Of a stretch of 41,539 nt of DNA, positions 37,169 to 41,539 are shown piece by piece. Source of the stretch: an uncultured Prevotella sp. (GTDB taxonomy: Bacteria > Bacteroidota > Bacteroidia > Bacteroidales > Bacteroidaceae); assembly GCA_900314995.1 (NCBI GenBank), contig OMXK01000039.1, positions 1 to 41,539 on the forward strand, in the 5' to 3' direction. The number at the start of each line of letters is the position of its first letter. The stretch's first letter is position 1. The notes beneath the pieces are model-generated. The model was not told the origin of the DNA, did no database searches, and was given only the letters and a program-made list of their open reading frames with translations. A program made the position numbers and the translations under genes.

Positions 37169-37717
37169 TTATACGCGGTCAATGATTTCTTTGTCTGAAG
37201 GAGAATCGGCTTTCTTTTCATCCTTCTTGACGGTGTTAAACACTTTGATGATCTCTGAGTAATTGGCTCCGATGACTTTCGCCATTTCAGCCTGAATCTG
37301 AAGGAGTTCACGCTCGATGGTAGGACTGCAACCGATGGTGGTCTGAAGCACTACATCCTTGGTGGTCTTATTTAGATACACCTTCAGGTTCTTCGAATCA
37401 TAGAGCAACTTGCCTTTCACCTTCAGCTTCAGCTCGCTCTTCAACTCCCCTTTGGTGAGTTCTGCAAACTGCTCCTGCATCGTGGCCACTGGATCGGGAT
37501 CATTCGCATCCACGTTGATGTGGATACTGTAGGAACTCTCCTTCTCCCCCTCGCTCTTGTAGAACGAGCTCTTGCCCTTCTGCCTGATCATCCTTCTGTT
37601 GCTCTCCTTCGGAGTCTCGGGATTCACCACCACCACGTCGTTACCGTACATCTTCACTCTCGCGCGGAAATTCTTTACCGGCTTTCCCTCCGGCTTTTCA
37701 ATAAACATTTCTTCCAT
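37169..37717 (-). CDS. Hypothetical protein, 182 aa
   Basis: No family is recognised. The N-terminal third is basic and polar (VKNFRARVKMYGNDVVVVNP, NRRMIRQKGKSSFYKSEGEK). The middle is beta-like with a lysine-rich run (LKSELKLKVKGKLLYDSKNL). The C-terminus is helical and charged (IERELLQIQAEMAKVIGANY, KKDEKKADSPSDKEI). No signal peptide or membrane segment, so it is cytoplasmic. It probably starts a transcript with the OB-like and primase/helicase-like genes. The ATG is preceded by an AACAAACAC-rich leader rather than a Shine-Dalgarno sequence. Confidence 0.7.
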   Translation of the reverse strand: MEEMFIEKPEGKPVKNFRARVKMYGNDVVVVNPETPKESNRRMIRQKGKSSFYKSEGEKESSYSIHINVDANDPDPVATMQEQFAELTKGELKSELKLKVKGKLLYDSKNLKVYLNKTTKDVVLQTTIGCSPTIERELLQIQAEMAKVIGANYSEIIKVFNTVKKDEKKADSPSDKEIIDRV

Positions 37718-37810
37718 ACTTGTGTTTGTTTGTGTTTGTTGTTGTTACGGACTCTATTCTTTTTCCCAATATAAGCGGTACATCCAAACCTCTTTTTACT
37801 GCTATTTGTT

Positions 37811-38212
37811 TTACACTTCTTCTTCATACTGCTCCTCGACGAAGAGAAGATGATCCCTTCGGATAGCCCTTCTCATGTTCCGCTTGATGCAGCTGTTCAC
37901 CCTTCTCTTCGACAGTATCCCGCCTTCTTCGCTCAGTTCGAAGGCCTTGTATGCCCCGATGATACCCTCATCTATCAAGTCGAGCACCGAGAGCGTCTTC
38001 ACCTGATCCATCTTGGCGTAGGCCACCCAGATGATGTAAGGGATGAATTCCTCTACCAGTTTTCTGACTGACTCATACGACCATCGGTTCTGCAGGCAGT
38101 AGTCCCGTTCTTTCTTCGAGAGCCGCTTGATCCGCGCCACGTCCTTCAGGAAAGCCATGACATTCGGATCGCCCGTTCCCTTCAAATCCTCAATTATACT
38201 CTTGTACTTCAT
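37811..38212 (-). CDS. Truncated sigma-70-like protein (regions 1.2 and 2 only), 133 aa
   Basis: Residues 14-42 (DPNVMAFLKDVARIKRLSKK and onward) align with sigma region 1.2, whose consensus is DPVRxYLKEIGxxxLLTxEE. Residues 45-95 (VRKLVEEFIPYIIWVAYAKM, then LSVLDLIDEGIIGAYKAFE) align with region 2.1-2.2, the core-polymerase-binding helices. The C-terminus (GGILSKRRVNSCIKRNMRRA) resembles a degenerate region 2.3-2.4, and the protein ends at an acidic tail EEQYEEEV. Regions 3 and 4 are absent. It could bind RNA polymerase core, as an element-specific or decoy factor. It lies 93 bp upstream of the 37169-37717 gene on the same strand. The alignment is by eye. Confidence 0.65.
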   Translation of the reverse strand: MKYKSIIEDLKGTGDPNVMAFLKDVARIKRLSKKERDYCLQNRWSYESVRKLVEEFIPYIIWVAYAKMDQVKTLSVLDLIDEGIIGAYKAFELSEEGGILSKRRVNSCIKRNMRRAIRRDHLLFVEEQYEEEV

Positions 38213-38407
38213 ACGCTTTACATTTTCAATTTTCTACTTTTGTTCATTATACCTTATTTGTTTTATTACTTGCCAGGCAGTCAGAGGACCGGTCTTTCTC
38301 GCCGCCTTAGCTTTTCGGGCACAAAGGTCGGAAAATTGTCTGGATGGATAAAAGAAAGAATCTTGGCTAAAATCCATCCATCGTCCAAGATGCTGAAATA
38401 CAAAAAA
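38213..38407. other. Intergenic region with nested inverted repeats (pseudoknot topology)
   Basis: TGGATGGAT (38341-38349) pairs with ATCCATCCA (38372-38380), and TCTTGG (38361-38366) with CCAAGA (38385-38390). The pairs interleave, giving an H-type pseudoknot arrangement. It lies upstream of the sigma-like gene. Reverse-strand CTTTG at 38331-38335 is preceded by GAC rather than TAn, so no promoter is called. The rest shows no gene. Confidence 0.5.
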
Positions 38408-38432
38408 TTAGGTCACTTATTCAGTGACCTAA
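38408..38432 (-). terminator. Intrinsic terminator of the 39430-38455 gene pair
   Basis: TTAGGTCACT pairs with AGTGACCTAA (10 bp, loop TATTC) and is followed by six T on the reverse strand (38402-38407). It isolates the upstream pair from the sigma-like gene. Confidence 0.85.
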
Positions 38433-38454
38433 CTTTCTTTATACGTCCGAAATA

Positions 38455-38961
38455 TTATTGCAATTTATCTTTCATGAAGTCTTCTATGGCTTTTTTAATT
38501 GGCTTATCCGGCGACTCACCAAGCTTATGCCTTATAGAATGATCTGCCCCCTTTTCAGGTTCAAGGTATGTAGCCTTCTGAGCATTATTGTATATCGGCA
38601 TATACAACTCATCCACTTGATGGACAATCTTCGCAAGAAGGTTGCGGTTGAATGTCGTGTCTTGCTGCTTGCCTTTATCATAGATCACAGCTTTTACCTG
38701 GCTCAGTTCCAAGATACCTTCCCAGATATTATCATACTGGTCACGGTATTGCTCTTTCACTGCTGGCTTCAGTCTTCCTACATATTCCATGACAGCCTTT
38801 TTCCCCTGCAGGTCTGAGCCGCTTTGCTTTTTAGCATGCGCTTTCTCATGGCCATAACAAACCGTAGACCCCTCTTTGGCGATGCCTACTACCACTGAAT
38901 CCTGAAACGAACAGTTGCTGAACATATTATTTACAGGTTCTTCATTTCTACTCTTTTCCAT
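38455..38961 (-). CDS. Hypothetical protein, 168 aa
   Basis: No named family recognised. Residues 10-43 carry a motif (VNNMFSNCSFQDS, VVVGIAKEGSTVCYGHEK) that recurs near the C-terminus of the gene just upstream. The rest is helical and charged: KKAVMEYVGRLKPAVKEQYR, then ILELSQVKAVIYDKGKQQDT, ending IKKAIEDFMKDKLQ. It has no signal peptide. Its start overlaps the upstream gene by 14 bp, so translation is likely coupled. A terminator follows the stop. Confidence 0.72.
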   Translation of the reverse strand: MEKSRNEEPVNNMFSNCSFQDSVVVGIAKEGSTVCYGHEKAHAKKQSGSDLQGKKAVMEYVGRLKPAVKEQYRDQYDNIWEGILELSQVKAVIYDKGKQQDTTFNRNLLAKIVHQVDELYMPIYNNAQKATYLEPEKGADHSIRHKLGESPDKPIKKAIEDFMKDKLQ

Positions 38962-39430
38962 ATTTGTCTATTTTATGATGATACACGTTTGCGCCTTTCT
39001 CTGCCATTCCTACTGCCACATCCGCATGAGCCAAGTGCATGTGGTCGATATTGCCCTTGAATTCATTGTTCACATTGATTGTCACATTGAGCCCGCCGCT
39101 ACGGATAAACATTTCCAAGTCCGCCTGATTCTTAAGCAGCGAGGCTATATCCAGATTCGTTTGATCCAAGATGGGCTCTGTATCTACAATGACACTCTGG
39201 CGTTCTTTCCAATGACAACAATGATTGTAGCGACTCTTAATAGAGCGCATCATCTTGAAGATCTTCTTGAGAGGGAATTGTAGATGCTTAGGTTTGAAGG
39301 CTATGTGTATCGGGCTGCTCTTTGCCTTTAAGAACAGCCCATAGAGGCTCTCGGCGAGCGGGTCGTCGAGCAGTTCCTCCATTTTTTTATGTCCTTTCCA
39401 GCGTATGTGGCTGGGTATTCTTGATCTCAT
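38948..39430 (-). CDS. Hypothetical protein, 160 aa
   Basis: No named family recognised. The N-terminal part is basic (MRSRIPSHIRWKGHKKMEEL, then PLKKIFKMMRSIKSRYNHCC) and may bind nucleic acid. The middle reads LDQTNLDIASLLKNQADLEM. The C-terminal 40 residues (VTINVNNEFKGNIDH, DVAVGMAEKGANVYHHK) match the N-terminal motif of the overlapping downstream protein. A start at the ATG at 39382 (MEELLDD) is also possible. It follows a roughly 250-nt structured leader and a perfect promoter. Confidence 0.72.
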   Translation of the reverse strand: MRSRIPSHIRWKGHKKMEELLDDPLAESLYGLFLKAKSSPIHIAFKPKHLQFPLKKIFKMMRSIKSRYNHCCHWKERQSVIVDTEPILDQTNLDIASLLKNQADLEMFIRSGGLNVTINVNNEFKGNIDHMHLAHADVAVGMAEKGANVYHHKIDKYGKE

Positions 39431-39477
39431 ATCTAGTTTTTTATTAATTATTCAACATATCGATTTATGAGGTCAAG

Positions 39478-39660
39478 GCCTTTTGGTCAATTGAAAAAGG
39501 CAGGGCATCATTCATACCAGCATAGCAAAAGGACCGCAATGTGCTTAGGCGTACCGATACTGCAAATGCCCACGCCTAAGCGTGAGCAGGCAGACATTCT
39601 ACTCGCCATTAGCACACGGTTTGCGGTCCTTATTGCTAACGAGAAAGCTGTCTCAGCTCT
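39478..39660 (-). ncRNA. Structured 5' leader with three-way junction and alternative hairpins
   Basis: The outer stem joins TAGCAA plus AAGGACCGCAA (39523-39539) with TTGCGGTCCTT, A, TTGCTA (39621-39638): 17 pairs with one bulge, extended by TGTGCT/AGCACA (39541-39545 region and 39611-39616). Inside, GCTTAGGCGT (39543-39552) can pair with ACGCCTAAGC (39572-39581), or GCCCACGC (39568-39575) can pair with GCGTGAGC (39580-39587). These two exclude each other. Flanking hairpins are GCCTTTT/AAAAGGC (39478-39501) and AGCTG/CAGCT near 39646-39658. Promoter position implies reverse-strand transcription, but a cruciform DNA element is an alternative. Confidence 0.65.
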
Positions 39661-39694
39661 TTATTTTTCGTATTTTGTAATATCTTTCGAAATG

Positions 39695-39725
39695 CAAAGA
39701 TAGTCATTTTTCTCAATCCTACAAA
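39695..39725 (-). promoter_or_regulatory. Promoter of the structured leader and 39430-38455 pair
   Basis: Reverse-strand minus-33 TTTG (39722-39725) and minus-7 TATCTTTG (39695-39702) are exactly 19 bp apart. Transcription would start near 39688, about 258 nt before the ATG at 39430. Confidence 0.8.
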
Positions 39726-39796
39726 ATCTTTCTAAGGAAAATCTGGAAAAACAACACATGTTTGCTACTCTCATATAAATATTGAACCAGATTTGA

Positions 39797-40394
39797 GTAC
39801 TTTTCCTACAAAAAGAACGCCCAGCAATAACTAAGCATTTAAACAATATCTATAAATGTGAGGAACTGTTGGAAGAAAGCACATGTTCCATTTTGGAACA
39901 CATGGGTAACGATGGCAAACAGTTGTACACAACTAAGTACTACAATTTGGATGCAATTATCTCAGTGGGATTCCGAGTAAATACAAAAAAGGGCATTGAA
40001 TTCCGCCAATGGGCAAACGGAGTCCTTAAGCAATACTTGCTGAAAGGATATGCAGTTAATCAACGTATGTTTGATATTGAGCAGAAAATGGCAGAACAAG
40101 GACTACATCGACGAGACTACTCTCACCATGCTCAGCAAACGAGATCCAAATGTATCTGCCACCATCTACACACGCCAGCTCTCCCAACAGCTGCAACTCG
40201 ACATCCAACGTCATAACCAGCAGTATCCACCTATTATAATAAATGTATGTCAGCGCAATCACGATCGTTTCCTGATAATCGACGATGTGGTGTATCTCTT
40301 TGGGGCCAGTCTGAAGGATGCCGGCAAGAAGCTCTTCGCCTACATCAAGATGCAGGAAACCCCAGCTACTGAACTACTGAACAATATCAGATAA
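39797..40394 (+). pseudogene. Decayed RhuM-family gene
   Basis: The N-terminal frame reads QKERPAITKHLNNIYKCEEL, YYNLDAIISVGFRVNTKKGI, then EFRQWANGVLKQYLLKGYAV, matching the RhuM N-terminal domain. The C-terminal part (KDYIDETTLTMLSKRDPNVS; NHDRFLIIDDVVYLFGASLK) is in another frame and joins around 40090. A large middle section is missing. Upstream, NQI and then a TGA at 39794-39796 interrupt what should be the N-terminus. RhuM-type genes are common on mobile elements; the C-terminal domain resembles a phospholipase-D-like nuclease fold. No product is expected. Confidence 0.75.
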
Positions 40395-40403
40395 AGAAAC
40401 ACC

Positions 40404-40418
40404 CCGTCGTGATGACGG
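40404..40418 (+). terminator. Hairpin after the RhuM remnant
   Basis: CCGTC pairs with GACGG (loop GTGAT) 10 bp past the stop and is followed by CATCTTTTGGTTTTT. Probably the original terminator of the RhuM gene. Confidence 0.5.
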
Positions 40419-40458
40419 CATCTTTTGGTTTTTCATAGTATTAGATTTAAGGGTAAAC

Positions 40459-40488
40459 AAAAGGGCTCACAGTGATGTGCGCCCTTTT
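40459..40488. terminator. Bidirectional terminator-like hairpin
   Basis: AAAAGGGC (40459-40466) pairs with GCCCTTTT (40481-40488), with an inner CAC/GTG possibility. It lies between the convergent RhuM remnant and the zinc-ribbon ORF. Confidence 0.65.
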
Positions 40489-40523
40489 ATCATACATATA
40501 TAATTATTGGGGTCCGATAATCG

Positions 40524-40688
40524 TTAATCTATCATGATAACAGTTCCTGTTTCTTTCATTTCTCCTCCACACTTAGGACATTTGCTCGGAACCTTCTCTG
40601 TTTCGATTACACCCATCATACCCATGGTACGCCCTTTCTTGGTGCCAGTTACGGTATAACCAAAACCATTGCACTGATACTCTTTCAA
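40524..40688 (-). CDS. Small zinc-ribbon-like protein, possibly decayed, 54 aa
   Basis: The C-terminal knuckle KCPKCGGEM is intact. The N-terminal knuckle reads YQCNGFGY where CxxC (CNGCGY) would be expected, so one zinc ligand is lost. No ATG begins the frame before MGMMG in the middle; the most plausible start is TTG at 40688 (LKEYQC). Upstream of it the sequence runs directly into a G-rich repeat array, which may have replaced the original start. Function unknown; a short remnant is equally possible. Confidence 0.4.
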   Translation of the reverse strand: MKEYQCNGFGYTVTGTKKGRTMGMMGVIETEKVPSKCPKCGGEMKETGTVIMID

Positions 40689-40696
40689 TGTACACA

Positions 40697-40908
40697 GGGG
40701 GGGACAAGGGGACAAAGGGACAAAGGGACAAAACGTATAAAAAAATAAGTAACGGAGTAAAGGGGGATCTTAAGACAAGAATAGAATAATTTTTATAATA
40801 TAATATTAATAATATATATTATTATAATAATATATATTATTAAATTTGTTTTGATTCCCTTTTGTACCGATTTTCAAAATAAGTTTGTCCCTTTGTCCCT
40901 TTGTCCCC
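40697..40908. repeat. Inverted iteron-like arrays around an AT-rich palindromic core
   Basis: The left array (40700-40731) has four 8-bp units (GGGGACAA twice, AGGGACAA twice). The right array (40883-40908) has three in reverse. A 25-bp stretch, 40708-40732, is exactly complementary to 40884-40908. The 151-bp centre is strongly AT-rich and contains the perfect 16-bp palindrome AATAATATATATTATT twice (40808-40823, 40826-40841). The left array has four G-runs with 4-5 nt loops, a G-quadruplex pattern. Resembles a replication origin or recombination end; function not shown. Confidence 0.8.
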
Positions 40909-40966
40909 TTTTGATTCCGAAATTACGAATCGTTTTTACAAAACAAACACTTTTCAGCAACGTCTA

Positions 40967-41052
40967 AAGTTTCTCGGTAAGAAGTCCCTGGTTTGTCGTA
41001 AGGAAACTATATGGATTTCGGTAAGAAGCTGACAGTTTTCTTACGAGAAACT
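40967..41052. repeat. Cluster of CGGTAAGAAG direct and inverted repeats
   Basis: CGGTAAGAAG occurs at 40975-40984 and 41019-41028, 44 bp apart. A related GTCGTAAGGAAAC is at 40995-41007. AGTTTCTCGGTAAGAA (from 40968) is inverted at 41037-41052 with one indel. No gene is visible between 40909 and 41086. Confidence 0.7.
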
Positions 41053-41078
41053 CAGAGAGGCCTGAAATACGCTAAAAT

Positions 41079-41099
41079 AGGGCATTTTAAGGATGCCCT
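41079..41099 (-). terminator. Hairpin with the DUF4248 stop codon in its loop
   Basis: AGGGCAT (41079-41085) pairs with ATGCCCT (41093-41099). The 7-nt loop contains the TAA stop of the DUF4248 gene (41087-41089). On the reverse strand ATTTTAGC follows, a weak T-tract. Confidence 0.55.
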
Positions 41100-41287
41100 A
41101 AGTGTTGGTAAATAATGTTTACTTCTGCAGGGAGAAACGAGCGTCGTCGCAGGGAAACGAGGTGCTGAAGAGCCGGATTATCCAGCAGGAGTGCTCTGAA
41201 CTTCTGCCAGGCAGAATGCGGCAGGATGTAAGGGAAATACTGTTGGGCGAGTTCTGTGCGCCCGAGTGTCTTAGGTGTTTGTGTCAT
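41087..41287 (-). CDS. DUF4248-family protein, 66 aa
   Basis: The sequence LGRTELAQQYFPYILPHSAW, then LLLDNPALQHLVSLRRRSFL, then PAEVNIIYQHLGHP fits the DUF4248 pattern: GRTELAxxYxPxxxxxxAW with a final PxQVxxIxxxLG. DUF4248 genes occur in Bacteroidales next to HU-like, lysin and VirE-type genes, which agrees with the primase/helicase and M15 genes in this region. Function is unknown; it looks like a small helical DNA-associated protein. I start at the ATG at 41287, because the longer reading begins with GTG inside the promoter area. Confidence 0.8.
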   Translation of the reverse strand: MTQTPKTLGRTELAQQYFPYILPHSAWQKFRALLLDNPALQHLVSLRRRSFLPAEVNIIYQHLGHP

Positions 41288-41321
41288 GTTGATAAGAGAA
41301 TTATTTGTTCTTAACACGGTA

Positions 41322-41329
41322 CAAAGTTA
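41322..41329 (-). promoter_or_regulatory. Minus-7 box TAACTTTG of the DUF4248 gene
   Basis: Reverse-strand TAACTTTG lies 34 bp before the ATG. No clear minus-33 TTTG; the upstream side approaches the 10-bp repeat array. Confidence 0.55.
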
Positions 41330-41374
41330 CGAAAAATAATCGAAAAAACGACAAGAAATGCTAAATATTTTTGG

Positions 41375-41414
41375 CATAAGTGCTGATAAGTGCTCATAAT
41401 GTCTGATAAGTGCT
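41375..41414 (+). repeat. Four tandem 10-bp units GATAAGTGCT
   Basis: Units are CATAAGTGCT, GATAAGTGCT, CATAATGTCT (degenerate) and GATAAGTGCT, directly abutting. They lie between the divergent DUF4248 and 41468 promoters. The period equals about one DNA turn, as expected of an operator array. Confidence 0.8.
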
Positions 41415-41431
41415 TTCAAGCGAAAAAATTA

Positions 41432-41463
41432 TTTGGAGGCATAAAGGATTTTTATTAATTTTG
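41432..41463 (+). promoter_or_regulatory. Promoter of the gene starting at 41468
   Basis: Forward minus-33 TTTG (41432-41435) and minus-7 TAATTTTG (41456-41463) are spaced 20 bp. The GTG start follows 4 bp later, so the transcript may be leaderless. Confidence 0.7.
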
Positions 41464-41467
41464 TAGC

Positions 41468-41539
41468 GTGAATCAAGAAGAGAAGAAAGCAGTGGCCAGG
41501 CTGGAGGCTCGGAAGAGGATCAAAGAGAATAGTAAAGCT
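41468..41539 (+). CDS. Partial CDS, first 24 codons, cut by the window end
   Basis: From GTG at 41468 the frame reads MNQEEKKAVARLEARKRIKE and onward to the window end without a stop. It is rich in Lys, Arg, Glu and Ala and helical. The promoter directly upstream supports a real gene. No function can be given from 24 residues. Confidence 0.55.
   Translation, partial: MNQEEKKAVARLEARKRIKENSKA

Noticed and set aside
40735-40883. Possible promoter or small RNA in the AT-rich core
   Set aside because: TATAAT-like strings are expected in such sequence, and no TAnnTTTG box with proper spacing or hairpin-plus-T tract gives a defined transcript.

Overview
The window looks like a Bacteroidales chromosome, most likely Prevotella or a close relative. 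Many genes are preceded by a TAnnTTTG minus-7 box (several with a TTTG minus-33 box 19-21 bp upstream), Shine-Dalgarno sequences are weak and A-rich, and Bacteroidetes-typical families are present: a TonB-dependent receptor paired with a DUF4249 lipoprotein, an OstA-like protein, a RluB with a disordered Gly/Gln/Arg tail, and DUF4248. The species call is inference from gene content only.

Positions 1-33392 are ordinary, densely packed core genome. From left to right: a secreted unknown; a membrane-anchored AraC regulator; a lipoprotein divergent from a TonB-receptor/DUF4249 pair; asd with an overlapping lipoprotein; a CPA2 antiporter, lolD and a cvfB-like gene; purB-rluB-asnS; two identical tRNA-Val(UAC) genes flanking a paaK/ACT-domain pair; an envelope and repair operon guaB-ppiC-surA-like-ostA-like-mutL; the proteostasis block tig, clpP-clpX-recQ; then lptB divergent from mlaE-mlaF. 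Terminators and promoters are unusually interleaved here. The asd terminator lies inside the signal-peptide codons of the next gene, the ACT-gene terminator contains the minus-33 box of a tRNA promoter, and a terminator-like hairpin after tig carries the clpP promoter in its loop.

Positions 33393-41539 are accessory in character: repeat-rich, with remnants and mostly unrecognised genes. They hold a broken M15 peptidase, a 909-residue primase/helicase-like protein (BT4734/DUF3987 type), a possible OB-fold protein, an unknown 182-residue protein, a truncated sigma-70-like protein (regions 1.2 and 2 only), two overlapping genes sharing a motif, a decayed RhuM gene, a zinc-ribbon ORF, a DUF4248 gene and the first codons of another gene.

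The non-coding DNA there is the most interesting part of the window. Three exact copies of a 25-bp array of 8-bp GGGACAAA-type units occur: one directly behind the primase/helicase gene and two as an inverted pair around a very AT-rich palindromic core at 40.7-40.9 kb. A 75-bp palindromic element occurs once between genes and once in frame inside the primase/helicase gene, with stems that differ in sequence but stay paired. A roughly 250-nt structured leader with mutually exclusive hairpins sits behind a perfect promoter (39.48-39.73 kb). Four tandem 10-bp units lie between divergent promoters (41.37-41.41 kb). My inference is that this is a mobile or satellite-like replication module, partly decayed.
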